A DNA stretch of 64,000 bases from contig NZ_NSET01000021.1 in assembly GCF_009192945.1 (NCBI RefSeq), positions 1 through 64,000 of the forward strand, read 5' to 3'. Numbering within the stretch: the first letter of the stretch is position 1; each line of letters begins with the position of its first letter. Shown in pieces: positions 36,313-45,317 of the stretch. A program made the position numbers and the translations under genes. The notes under the pieces are model-generated. The model did not search any database. It was not told where the DNA came from and saw nothing but the letters and a program-made list of their open reading frames with translations. This stretch comes from Xanthomonas maliensis. GTDB taxonomy: Bacteria > Pseudomonadota > Gammaproteobacteria > Xanthomonadales > Xanthomonadaceae.

Positions 36313-36600
36313 ATGGCGGATTCCAATAGTTGGACGTTTTTTAGTAACCACAGCCACGTGCTGTTCTGCCTGGCGGCCGACCCCCAACAGACGCTGCGCG
36401 AAGTCGCGGGCAAGGTGGGCGTGACCGAGCGTGCGGTCCAGCGCATCGTGGCCGAACTGGAAGCGGCGGGCGTGGTCGTGCGTCGCCGCGATGGTCGGCA
36501 GAACACCTATCGGATCAATCGCAACATCGCGCTCAGGCACCCGCTCGAAGCCCATTGCCGCATCGGCGACCTGATCGACGTGGTGATCGGAGAACAGTGA
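36313..36600 (+). CDS. Small winged-helix (MarR/ArsR-like) transcriptional regulator
   Basis: 95 residues from the ATG at 36313; upstream in-frame codons run through the palindrome and are unlikely to be coding. The helix-turn-helix is evident: LREVAGKVGVTERAVQRIVAEL, followed by the wing GVVVRRRDGRQNTYRIN. It lacks a ligand or metal domain. It is transcribed divergently from icd and probably controls icd and itself through the palindrome at 36222-36247. Confidence 0.8.
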   Translation: MADSNSWTFFSNHSHVLFCLAADPQQTLREVAGKVGVTERAVQRIVAELEAAGVVVRRRDGRQNTYRINRNIALRHPLEAHCRIGDLIDVVIGEQ

Positions 36601-36829
36601 CCCCTCGCCATCGAGCGGTGGCGCAACGCCACACGGGCCAGACGCCAGCCGGCAGGTGGCAAAGCACAATCACTGATCGCCCCGTAGAACTCGCCGCATT
36701 GCGCGGCCCTCTGCACGGTGATCTCGCATGGGCGCCGCATGCCGACATCGCTCACGCAGCTCGCGCGCGTTTGACGCCCACGCGAGGGTGCCGCGCTAGA
36801 ATGGCGCAAATCCCGTTGAGAGAGTTGCC

Positions 36830-37894
36830 ATGCTGGATCTGGATGCCCTGCTGGCCCCGATTGCCGATCACGCGCCTACCGGCGAAGACCTGTCGTTTTC
36901 CACCGAGTTCGACCGCATCCAGGAGGCGCGGCGTTCCGATGACCCGACGCTGGATCAGGGCGAATGGCAGACCGACATCAAGTACGCCGATTGGTCGGTG
37001 GTTGCGCGCCAATGCGCCGACCTGCTGCAGAACCGCACCAAGGATCTCCGGTTGGCCGGCTGGCTGACCGAGGCCACGACGCAGATCGACGGCTTTCCCG
37101 GCATGGCGCTTGGTTTCCGGCTGATCGCCGGGCTCTGCGAGCGCTATTGGGACGCGCTGCATCCGATCGCCATCGATGGCGATCAGGAGGAGCGCATCGG
37201 CAACCTGAGCTGGCTGCTGTCCAATGCCTTGCAATGGATGCGCAATGTGCCGGTGGTGTCGGCGCCGCAGGGTCGCTTCGGACTCAACGACTACGAGGTG
37301 GCGCATCTGCGCGGCGACGGCGCCGACTACCAGCCGGGACAACCGACGCTGGAGCAGTTGGAGGCCGCACGCCGCGATACGCCGTCGGACTTCTACCGGC
37401 AGTTGCTGGAGGCGCTGCCCGATTGCGCGGAGGCCTTGGCGACGCTGCAAGGCGTGATCGACGATCGCCTGGGCCTGGATGGCCCAAGCTTCAGTGCAGT
37501 GCGCGAACAGCTCGAACACCTGCAGCGCAGCGTGCAGCGCTTCGCACGTGAGTCGGGCCTGCTGATCGACGGTCATGTCGAACCGGAACCGGTTGCCACC
37601 AGCACCGCCTCGGACTGGACCCCGGCCGCCACGACGCCGGCCAGCGAGGCGCCTGCAGCGGCACGTGGACCTGGCGGCCCGCCGACCACCCGCAAGGACG
37701 CCTTGGTGCAGCTGCGCCAGGTGGCCGAATTCTTCCGCCGCACCGAGCCGCATAGCCCGGTCGCCTATCTGGCCGAGAAAGCCGCGCGCTGGGGCGAAAT
37801 GCCGCTGCACGTATGGCTGAAGCGCGTCATCAAGGACGACAGCGTGCTCAGTCAGATGGAAGAGATGCTGGACGTCAACCAGGACGCCCAGTAA
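36830..37894 (+). CDS. tssA: TssA cap/priming protein
   Basis: 354 residues with the ImpA/TssA N-terminal domain: LLAPIADHAPTGEDLSF, DIKYADWSVVARQCADLL, LRLAGWLTEATTQIDGFPG and AGLCERYWDALHP. The C-terminal part ends with HSPVAYLAEKAARWGEMPLH, typical of the class. A Pro/Ala-rich linker joins the two. It starts a T6SS segment separated from tssJKL by the immunity array and icd. 229 bases upstream show no further gene. Confidence 0.93.
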   Translation: MLDLDALLAPIADHAPTGEDLSFSTEFDRIQEARRSDDPTLDQGEWQTDIKYADWSVVARQCADLLQNRTKDLRLAGWLTEATTQIDGFPGMALGFRLIAGLCERYWDALHPIAIDGDQEERIGNLSWLLSNALQWMRNVPVVSAPQGRFGLNDYEVAHLRGDGADYQPGQPTLEQLEAARRDTPSDFYRQLLEALPDCAEALATLQGVIDDRLGLDGPSFSAVREQLEHLQRSVQRFARESGLLIDGHVEPEPVATSTASDWTPAATTPASEAPAAARGPGGPPTTRKDALVQLRQVAEFFRRTEPHSPVAYLAEKAARWGEMPLHVWLKRVIKDDSVLSQMEEMLDVNQDAQ

Positions 37895-37924
37895 CGCTGG
37901 CCCGGCCCGCGTCGACGACGCGCG

Positions 37925-38710
37925 CTATTGCACGATCTTGAACTGGATGCGGCGGTTGCGCGCGCGACCGTCGGCCGTGGTGTTGTCGGCCACCGGCTCG
38001 TCCGGGCCCTTGCCCAGCACGTCCAGGCGCATGCCCGACAACCCCTTCTGCACCAGATAGGCCTTCACCGCCTGGGCGCGCGCCTGGCTGAGCGCCAGGT
38101 TGCTCTCGCGCTGGCCGACGTTGTCGGTATGGCCGACGATCAGGAAGCGGGCATCGCTCATCTGGGTCATCTTGGCCACCATCTCATCGAGGATGCTCAT
38201 GCCCAGCGGGGTCAGCTTGGCGCTGCCGCTCTGGAACTCGATGATGCGGTTGGCCAGGGTTTGATCGAGCACGGTCTGCTCGGACGCGCCCAGCTTGAGC
38301 GAGTTGGTCACGGTGTACGAAGTGTTGCTGGCCAGACTGAGGTCGCTGGCGACCTGCTGGCGCTGCGCTTCGTTGGCGACCTGGCCGCTGATGCGCACCG
38401 ATTGTCCATTGACCTCGAGCTTGCCGCCGGACACCCGCTTCAACCCGGGCGTGATCATGCTGGAAACGTACTCGCTCCAGTTCGGCGGCGTGGCGATGGC
38501 CTCGACCTGCACGCGGTCGACGATGCGCGCTTCGCCATAGACCCCACGCAGGTTGTTGAGGATGCGCGACTTGGTGGCCTGGTCGGGCACCACACCTTCG
38601 ACCACGATCGGCAGGTCGGTACCGGCGGTGGGTGCAGCGGGTTGGGCCTGTCCGGCGGCGAGCAGCGGCAGGGACAGCAGTGCCAACGCGGTGGCTAGTT
38701 GGAGGCGCAT
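37925..38710 (-). CDS. OmpA-family peptidoglycan-binding protein of the T6SS cluster
   Basis: 261 residues: cleavable signal peptide (MRLQLATALALLSLPLLAAG), a middle region resembling BON-type repeats (VDRVQVEAIATPPNWSEYVS, VRISGQVANEAQRQQVASDL), and a C-terminal OmpA domain with IVGHTDNVGQRESNLALSQ and NTTADGRARNRRIQFKI. Because TssL here has no peptidoglycan-binding extension, this protein may anchor the complex to the wall, as TagL-like proteins do elsewhere. It lies four bases after tagF. Confidence 0.85.
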   Translation of the reverse strand: MRLQLATALALLSLPLLAAGQAQPAAPTAGTDLPIVVEGVVPDQATKSRILNNLRGVYGEARIVDRVQVEAIATPPNWSEYVSSMITPGLKRVSGGKLEVNGQSVRISGQVANEAQRQQVASDLSLASNTSYTVTNSLKLGASEQTVLDQTLANRIIEFQSGSAKLTPLGMSILDEMVAKMTQMSDARFLIVGHTDNVGQRESNLALSQARAQAVKAYLVQKGLSGMRLDVLGKGPDEPVADNTTADGRARNRRIQFKIVQ

Positions 38711-38713
38711 CGA

Positions 38714-39697
38714 TCAGGTTCCCAGAAAAGTCTCGCCGAACAGCTTGCGGGCCGTCTTCAACGCCAGATCGTCGCGATCCAGATAACTGGCGAAGCGGTT
38801 GAGGTGATAGTCGCCCTGCAGATAGTCGTCCACCCAGCCGGCATCCTGGACACGAATCAGGAATTCGCCAGCTTCGCGGGGGTCGAGCACGGCGCGCAAG
38901 GCCTGGTGGTCGGCGCCATTGAAACCCACCACCATCCGCGGCGCGGCATCGTTACGGATCAACACCGCCAGTTCGAAGTCGCCACGCGCCACGAAGCTGG
39001 ACACGATGTCGAGCCAGAACGCCGCTACCAGCGGGCGATACAGCGAGTCGCGCGGCAGCGGGAATTCCAGCGCGCGATCGACCGACACATTGCCGCCGGT
39101 GAGGATTGGCTGCAGCAACAGTCCCAGCCCCGGCAACACCTGCCTGAGCGCGATGCCGCTATGACCGGCCGCCTCCAGCAGATGCTCCAAAGAACCCAGC
39201 GTCTGCATCTCCAGGAAGTCGTTGAAGGTGGCGTTGTAGGCGGCGGTGTCGACGTTGAGGACGAAGCGGGTCTCCGCCAGTTCCTTCAACACCGGCCCGG
39301 CATCGGCTTCGCTCACCGCCTGCTTGGCCATGCGTGCCAGACCGGCCCAGGCCTTGGTCATTGCCAGCGGGCTGCGGCCGATGAAGGCCAGCGGGTCCTG
39401 CGCTTCCAGACGCAGGGCCGACAACAACGGAAAGCGCCGCTGCGAGGCATCGCCGCTGGGTTGGAAGTGACCGCACAACACCATCTTGCTGCGTGAGCCG
39501 AGGAAGGCGAAGTGAATGTCCGGCGCCTCGTCATAGACGCGCTTCCAATCCGGATTCTGGCTGAGCAATTCCACGCTCAGGCCAGCCCAACGATCCAGCC
39601 AGCCGAGCAATTGGTGGTTGTCGGCCGCGCGGACGAAATCCCCGCGCGAGGGCACCTTGCCGAAATACGAAACGCCAGCAGTGACTTCGCGACTCAT
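38714..39697 (-). CDS. tagF: TagF (ImpM) T6SS regulator
   Basis: 327 residues from the ATG at 39697, which overlaps the tssM stop by four bases (ATGA). The N-terminal SYFGKVPSRGDFVRAADN and FLDRWAG-type segment, and RFPLLSALRLEAQDPLAF, identify TagF. TagF proteins repress T6SS assembly, often together with PpkA/PppA/Fha, none of which is seen in this window. Confidence 0.9.
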   Translation of the reverse strand: MSREVTAGVSYFGKVPSRGDFVRAADNHQLLGWLDRWAGLSVELLSQNPDWKRVYDEAPDIHFAFLGSRSKMVLCGHFQPSGDASQRRFPLLSALRLEAQDPLAFIGRSPLAMTKAWAGLARMAKQAVSEADAGPVLKELAETRFVLNVDTAAYNATFNDFLEMQTLGSLEHLLEAAGHSGIALRQVLPGLGLLLQPILTGGNVSVDRALEFPLPRDSLYRPLVAAFWLDIVSSFVARGDFELAVLIRNDAAPRMVVGFNGADHQALRAVLDPREAGEFLIRVQDAGWVDDYLQGDYHLNRFASYLDRDDLALKTARKLFGETFLGT

Positions 39698-42600
39698 CGG
39701 CGTTCTCCCGTCGGCGCGCCGGCGGCCGTGGCCGCAGGTGCCGTGTCGACCGCTGCACCCGGGACCGGGGCAGCGCTGGGCGCAGCGACCGGTTGGCCAC
39801 CGGCCACGGTCGCAGGCAATTGCAGACCACGCTGCCAGCTGGCGTCGTTGTTGCCGCTGGCCGCGCCAGCACGCTGGACCATCCGCATCTCCACCGTGAC
39901 CACCACGCCCTGGTCGGACCAGGTCATGCGGCTGGAGTCGTCCAGGCGCTCGGCCTGGGCCGCGCTCATCAAGCGAGTAAAGCCCTGGGCGCCGGGCGCG
40001 TTGAGGATCTCCACGGTGCGACCATCGCTGGTGACGGCGGTGATCTTGGCGCCAGGTACCGAACCCGGGTTGGGCCACTGCATCGACACCCATTGCGGCG
40101 GCGTATTGCGATAACGCAACTGCTGGCCATCGATATCGATGGTGTATTCCACCGCACCGGTCGCCGGGGCCGGCAGGATCTGGAAGATATTGACATCGCG
40201 CGCGACGTTGCCGCCCTGACCGCTGACCCAGTTGCCGTATTTGGCGACCAGCTCGCTGGAGAGGTTGATGCCGATTCCCGCCCAGCGCCGCGGCTCGAGC
40301 AGATTGCCACGCTGGATCACCAAGGTCCCCAGCGCGTCCTTGTTGAAGGCCGCAATCGCGCCGGTGGCGCCGAAGATTGCGCCGACGTCGCCGGGCGCGG
40401 CATCCACGTCGGAATTCAAGTTGAACGGATACTGCCGGCCGACGCCGTTGCGGAACGGATCGTAGACCTGCGCGACCCAGGCGCGATTGATCTCTTCCTC
40501 GGTCGGCGGCACCAACGCCGAGAAAGTCTGGGTCAGCGGCCGCAGCAGCAAGGGACGCAGTGCATCGCGCAAGGCATCGTCCAGACCGGTGAGGATCTGC
40601 TCGTCCACCTGGCTCAGGCCGGCGCTCAGCTCCGAGCCTTCGTTGCTGAAGGTGTCCTGCATCAGCTTGCGCGTGCCACTGCCGGCTTGCCCCTGGCTCT
40701 TGATGCTGTTCAGGCGGCTACGCAGCTTGCCGAGCGTATTGAAGTAGCCGTCGATGATCGCCGGGTCTTCGCCGCGCTTGATGGTCAGGCGCGCCAGCCC
40801 CTCGAAGGTCTTGCCGATCGGTCCGACCGGTTGCGCGCCCTTGCCGGCATCGGCCGGATTGCGCCGCAGGATCACCCGCTGGAACCAGGCAACAAAGCCG
40901 CCGGACGATTTCTCGGCCACTGCATTGGCGCCCGGGTTGTCCCAGATGGTCTGTTCGTTGACCTTCTGCAGCAGCGTGCGCAGCGGCGAGTTGGCCGGAT
41001 CGCCCAGTTGGTTGATGCGGGTCACCGCCTGATCGAAGCCCTCGAACTTGGCCACGCTCACGCCCTGCAGGAACTTCAACCATTCCTTGGCGTACTCCTG
41101 CTTGTACAGGGTGACCAGTTCGCGTGCGATGTGCTCGGGACTGCCAGCCAGCGACAGGTCGCTCTGCTCGGTGGTGTCGAGCACCCAGTCGCTGGTGCTG
41201 AGCTGGGTGTTGGAGGCCTCCTTGATCGCATCCTTGACGTACTCCTCCCACGCTTCGCGCGAGAAGGCGCCGGAGATCGCGTAGCTGCCGGAAATCGCGC
41301 CACGATTGCCCTGCTCGCCGAGCAGCGAATTGACCGTCACCGTCGGGAATCGCGCGGCAGCGCGTGCCTTGATCTGCGCGAACACGCGCTGCATCGCCGG
41401 CTGTCCCTTCATGACCTGGGTCAGTGCCTGGCGGCTATCGTTGACCAGCGCGATCTTGGTTTCGATCTGCGGCCAGTCGCGGTCTTCGGAGTGGTTGACG
41501 TAGAACGTCATCAGCTTTTCGGCCGCGCGCGCCATGTCTTCGCGTGTCATCTGGCCGCGATTGCTGTCCAGCCAACCACGCCAGAACATCGTCAGCTGCT
41601 GGGCCAGATGCGAACTCTCGACATTCTTGCGATTGCCCAGCATCAAGTAGGTCTTGAGGGCGTTATAGGCATCGTTGGTGCTGGTCGGCGAGGCTTCCTG
41701 GTACAAGGTGCTGGTCTGCGCGGCCTGCTGGCCGGCCTGGCCCAGCTTGGCGCGTTCGCTCACCACCTGCGCGAGGAAACTCTCCAGGCTGGCGGTGGTC
41801 GGGGCCAGCATCACCTGGCGCATGCCGTGGTAGTACTCCTTGAGCAGCTTCTCGCGGATGTTGTTGCCCTGATACAGGCCCAGGCTGGTGGTGATGCCGC
41901 CGTTGCTGTCGTAGCGCTCCAGCTGCTCGAGCCGGTCCTGCAGCAACAGCAAGGCGTCGATGCGCGACTTCAGGTCGACGCGATCGGACTGCAGCTTGAC
42001 CGCCTGCGCCAGATCCTTGGTGGCGTTGTTCACCAGCTGCACGTTGGTGGTGTAGGACCAGGTCCACATTCCCAGCGCCAGCGCCAGCACGCCCACCGCG
42101 CCGAAGAACACCGCATAGCGCAGGCGGTTCTGATGCGGGCTGGAATACTGCCGCACCAGTTCCTTGTCGGAGAAGATGACCTTGCGGAACAGGTCCTTGA
42201 GGAAGAAAGCGGTCTGTCCGACCGGCGCTTCGTCGACCATGTTCGAGCGTGCCTGCAACGCGAACTGACGGCTGACGCGCTCGGAAGCGTGGTGCACGGA
42301 ATGGCCTTCCTGCAGCGCGCTGCTGAAGTAGAAACCACGGAAGACCGGCTTGAACTGGTAGGGATTCTCTTCGAACAGCGTGGCGATGAAGGTACGCAAT
42401 GCCGGCTTGATGCCGACGAATTCCAGCGGCAGGGTCAGCAGGCCCGGCGAGACTTCGCGGCCACGCTGCATGGCCATGTGCGCCAGGCTCATTTCCTTCA
42501 GGCCTTCGGCCAGTTCGTCGAAACGGCTATCGAAGGCCGCCAGCGCATCGACTTCGGATTTCGGATCGTAGGGCAGGGTCGCGCCCCAGACGCCATCGCG

Positions 42601-43434
42601 CTCGGACGGATCCAGGCCGCGGAAGAACTCGGCGAAGCCGGCGATCAGGTCGGCCTTGGTGAACACCACATACACCGGCGCGAAGACTTCCAGCCGCTCG
42701 GTGATTTCCTGCACGCGCTGGCGCAGGCTCTTGGCCAGCTCGATGGCAAATTCCGGCTTGCTGCCGGACAGCTCGGCGATGCTGACGGCGATGATGACGC
42801 CATTGATCGGCGCGCGCGGACGGTTTTTCTTCAGCAGGCCCAGGAAGGTCAGCCACTCCAGCCGGTCTTCGACGCTGACCGAATAGCGGCCGGCGGTATC
42901 CAGCACGATGCCGGTAGTGGTGAAGTACCAGTCGCAGTTACGGGTACCGCCAATGCCCTGGATGACGTTGCTGCGATTGTCCTGGAAGGGGAACTGCAGG
43001 CCGGAGTTGAGGATGGCCGTGCTCTTGCCGGCCGCCGGGTTGCCGATGATCACGTACCACGGCAGCTCGTACAGCGCGGCCTTGCCCTTGAGCACACCGA
43101 TGCGCGAGGACTTGATCGCCTTGACCGCCTCGAGCATGCGCGTGCGCAAGGCTTCGGTGTCGCCGCGCTGGGCCGGCTGCGAACTGGCGACCGCCTGGTC
43201 GGCCTGGTCGCGCACCATCGCGTCCAGCCGCTTGGCAGCCCTGCGCGCGAGGATGCGGCGCACGATCCACACGATCAGCGCGACCACCAGCAACGCCACC
43301 AACACCACCGCGGCCCAGATCCCGATCCGGCTCAAGGCATCCGAACCGAAGTACGCCAGGGCCGCAGCGGCAATGAGGCCGAGCACCATCCACACGCGGT
43401 AGTCGCCGAGGTAGTACCTGAGATTGCTGAACAT
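39694..43434 (-). CDS. tssM: TssM (IcmF-like) inner-membrane protein
   Basis: 1246 residues: two N-terminal membrane helices (about 14-29 and 40-57), Walker A motif GNPAAGKST at 131-139 with the cytoplasmic NTPase-like domain, a third helix around 435-458, and a large periplasmic region ending in a Pro/Ala-rich tail. LKGKAALYELPWYVIIGNPA is diagnostic of IcmF. It bridges TssL to TssJ. An intact Walker A is kept here, as in only some TssM proteins. Confidence 0.96.
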   Translation of the reverse strand: MFSNLRYYLGDYRVWMVLGLIAAAALAYFGSDALSRIGIWAAVVLVALLVVALIVWIVRRILARRAAKRLDAMVRDQADQAVASSQPAQRGDTEALRTRMLEAVKAIKSSRIGVLKGKAALYELPWYVIIGNPAAGKSTAILNSGLQFPFQDNRSNVIQGIGGTRNCDWYFTTTGIVLDTAGRYSVSVEDRLEWLTFLGLLKKNRPRAPINGVIIAVSIAELSGSKPEFAIELAKSLRQRVQEITERLEVFAPVYVVFTKADLIAGFAEFFRGLDPSERDGVWGATLPYDPKSEVDALAAFDSRFDELAEGLKEMSLAHMAMQRGREVSPGLLTLPLEFVGIKPALRTFIATLFEENPYQFKPVFRGFYFSSALQEGHSVHHASERVSRQFALQARSNMVDEAPVGQTAFFLKDLFRKVIFSDKELVRQYSSPHQNRLRYAVFFGAVGVLALALGMWTWSYTTNVQLVNNATKDLAQAVKLQSDRVDLKSRIDALLLLQDRLEQLERYDSNGGITTSLGLYQGNNIREKLLKEYYHGMRQVMLAPTTASLESFLAQVVSERAKLGQAGQQAAQTSTLYQEASPTSTNDAYNALKTYLMLGNRKNVESSHLAQQLTMFWRGWLDSNRGQMTREDMARAAEKLMTFYVNHSEDRDWPQIETKIALVNDSRQALTQVMKGQPAMQRVFAQIKARAAARFPTVTVNSLLGEQGNRGAISGSYAISGAFSREAWEEYVKDAIKEASNTQLSTSDWVLDTTEQSDLSLAGSPEHIARELVTLYKQEYAKEWLKFLQGVSVAKFEGFDQAVTRINQLGDPANSPLRTLLQKVNEQTIWDNPGANAVAEKSSGGFVAWFQRVILRRNPADAGKGAQPVGPIGKTFEGLARLTIKRGEDPAIIDGYFNTLGKLRSRLNSIKSQGQAGSGTRKLMQDTFSNEGSELSAGLSQVDEQILTGLDDALRDALRPLLLRPLTQTFSALVPPTEEEINRAWVAQVYDPFRNGVGRQYPFNLNSDVDAAPGDVGAIFGATGAIAAFNKDALGTLVIQRGNLLEPRRWAGIGINLSSELVAKYGNWVSGQGGNVARDVNIFQILPAPATGAVEYTIDIDGQQLRYRNTPPQWVSMQWPNPGSVPGAKITAVTSDGRTVEILNAPGAQGFTRLMSAAQAERLDDSSRMTWSDQGVVVTVEMRMVQRAGAASGNNDASWQRGLQLPATVAGGQPVAAPSAAPVPGAAVDTAPAATAAGAPTGERR

Positions 43435-43455
43435 CGGTGGGGGGTTCCGGAGGAG

Positions 43456-44892
43456 TTAGGCGACAGCAGCCGACGCGGAGTCGGAGTCTGCGGGGGGCAA
43501 GGTGGAGAGAGCGACAACGGCAGCCCAGCGCGCCGGGCCCTGGTCCACTCCCAACAGCAGAGTGGCCGCGTCGGTGCCGGCAGCAAGATGGGCCTGTGCC
43601 AACGCCAGCATGGCCAGCGGCGCGACCGGACCGGTCTCGCCGCTGGTGGCCGCGAAGGCGAGGCACTGTAGGGAAGTGTCCAGATCGGGACAAGCCGACG
43701 ACGCGGCGCCATAGGCTTCGGCGGCGACGCCACCACGTTGGTCGGCGTCGCTGATCACCAGATCCACGCGTGCAGGCTCCACCGCTGCGGCCGTCAAGGC
43801 ATCGCTGGCAAGCTGGCTGGTGGCGCGCGCGCACTGCGCCAACGCGGCCGGTGCCGGCACCTCCTGCATGCGGGCTGGATGCAGGCACACGCCGTCGGTG
43901 GCGGGCGTGGAGGTCAGCAACACGCCGGCTGCCGCTTCGCCCGGGACGCGACCATCGGGATGCAGGCGATCCCACAGGCGGCCGCGCTGCTGCCACTGTT
44001 CGATGACGACCGGATCGATGGCCGAGGCGCAGGCCAACAGCAGCCGCCACGCTGGTGCGCCGGCAAGCTGGGCGGCCTGCTGCAGGTAACGCCAGGTGGC
44101 GTTGGCATCGGCGGCAGGGATCACGTTGACGGCGAAGCGTCGCGCATCCAGGCCATGGTCGACGACACGCGCCTGCAACCAGTCCTGCGCGCGATCGCGC
44201 AACTCGGCCGGCCAGTCGAGCGGGACCAGCAGGTCGATCGCCAGCACTTGCTCGACCTGTTGGCTGGATTGCTGACGCCATCCAGCCACCACGCGTTCCT
44301 CCACCGTCTCCAGCACCGGCAAGGCCGCCACCGTCGGCGGCAACACGTTCTCCAGCACCGGCTCGAGCAACACCAGGGCGCGCGCGTGCGCCGGCGGCAG
44401 CACGTCGTGCTCATCGACGGAGAGCGGCGAGACTGCGGGGTCCAGGTCGGCGACATGCGCGGCATACACCGGCAGGCCATCGCGATCGCGAAAGTGCGGA
44501 TGCAGGCCGGGCCGGGGCGGCGCCGGCAGCTGCCCGAGCAGCGCAGCCGGCTCGCGCGCAGGAGGCAACCACGCATCCGCGGCCAACACGCCCAGCACCC
44601 GAGTCGCCGGCGCGGCTGACGCGGCGGCGTCCTTGGCCGGCACCGGCGCGGCATCCTGCCCAGCGGATGCGTCGCTCTCCAACGCCTGCCCTGCCCGATC
44701 CAGCGCGCGCTGCCCCAGACTGCGCAGCGCCCACCCGCCTCCAAGCACCCCGGCCGGCACCAGGCCCAGGTAGGTCAGCATCTCCATGCCGGACGGCGTG
44801 GCGCCACTACTGCGCCAGTAGAAAATGCTTCCCGCCCAGGCCAGTCCGAAGACCGTCAGGGTGGATAAGGTGTTGCGCACAATCGCAGACAT
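43456..44892 (-). CDS. T6SS-linked membrane protein with possible ketosynthase-like C-terminus
   Basis: 478 residues from the ATG at 44892; an in-frame start at 45024 would overlap the PAAR gene. Two N-terminal hydrophobic segments (STLTVFGLAWAGSIFYW and LTYLGLVPAGVLGGGWAL) precede a ~390-residue Ala-rich soluble region. The C-terminal stretch CLAFAATSGETGPVAPLAML and ATLLLGVDQGPARWAAVVAL faintly resembles the thiolase/ketosynthase fold, but catalytic residues cannot be assigned. It lies 21 bases before tssM, so probably an accessory of the membrane complex. Function unknown. Confidence 0.6.
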   Translation of the reverse strand: MSAIVRNTLSTLTVFGLAWAGSIFYWRSSGATPSGMEMLTYLGLVPAGVLGGGWALRSLGQRALDRAGQALESDASAGQDAAPVPAKDAAASAAPATRVLGVLAADAWLPPAREPAALLGQLPAPPRPGLHPHFRDRDGLPVYAAHVADLDPAVSPLSVDEHDVLPPAHARALVLLEPVLENVLPPTVAALPVLETVEERVVAGWRQQSSQQVEQVLAIDLLVPLDWPAELRDRAQDWLQARVVDHGLDARRFAVNVIPAADANATWRYLQQAAQLAGAPAWRLLLACASAIDPVVIEQWQQRGRLWDRLHPDGRVPGEAAAGVLLTSTPATDGVCLHPARMQEVPAPAALAQCARATSQLASDALTAAAVEPARVDLVISDADQRGGVAAEAYGAASSACPDLDTSLQCLAFAATSGETGPVAPLAMLALAQAHLAAGTDAATLLLGVDQGPARWAAVVALSTLPPADSDSASAAVA

Positions 44893-44950
44893 GCTTGCGT
44901 CCAGCTCCCTCAGTGATTCCAGGGCCCACGTGCCATTGCCAATCGGCTCA

Positions 44951-45211
44951 TCAGCCGATGCCAGTGGCTCCTTGCGAAGAGATGAGGGTGCCGCCGCAAG
45001 CGGTCTTGTCGCCATGCCTGGCAACCGGATTGCCGTCGATCACGACCGTGGCATCGCCGCTGACGATGGTGGTATTGCCGTGCCGGCGACAAACGACCTT
45101 GTCGCCGATGCGCGCGACCGGCTTGCCATTGATATCTGTTTCCCCGGATCCGGCCACGACGCTGCCGCCGTGATCCAATTTGTCGCCCACCACAATGAAT
45201 GGTCGTGACAT
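44951..45211 (-). CDS. PAAR spike-tip protein
   Basis: 86 residues: MSRPFIVVGDKLDHGGSVVA, GKPVARIGDKVVCRRHG, GNPVARHGDKTACGG, the repeated PAAR/proline-alanine-alanine-arginine-like units with the zinc-ligand His and Cys residues. No toxin domain is fused, so it is a general tip that sharpens VgrG. It lies between the M15 peptidase and the 478-residue membrane protein. Confidence 0.92.
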   Translation of the reverse strand: MSRPFIVVGDKLDHGGSVVAGSGETDINGKPVARIGDKVVCRRHGNTTIVSGDATVVIDGNPVARHGDKTACGGTLISSQGATGIG

Positions 45212-45317
45212 CGGTCGTGCTCCTTGATTTGGCATAGCCCGGCAGGTCCATCGCCATCGTCGCCCACGCGGCGAGCCGGATTGGTCGGACAACGATACCA
45301 GCACTGGGCCCGCAGGA

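Noticed and set aside
39793..43671. 1292-codon plus-strand open frame opposite tssM
   Set aside because: Antisense shadow of tssM, which has clear IcmF motifs; no start signal or recognisable domain.
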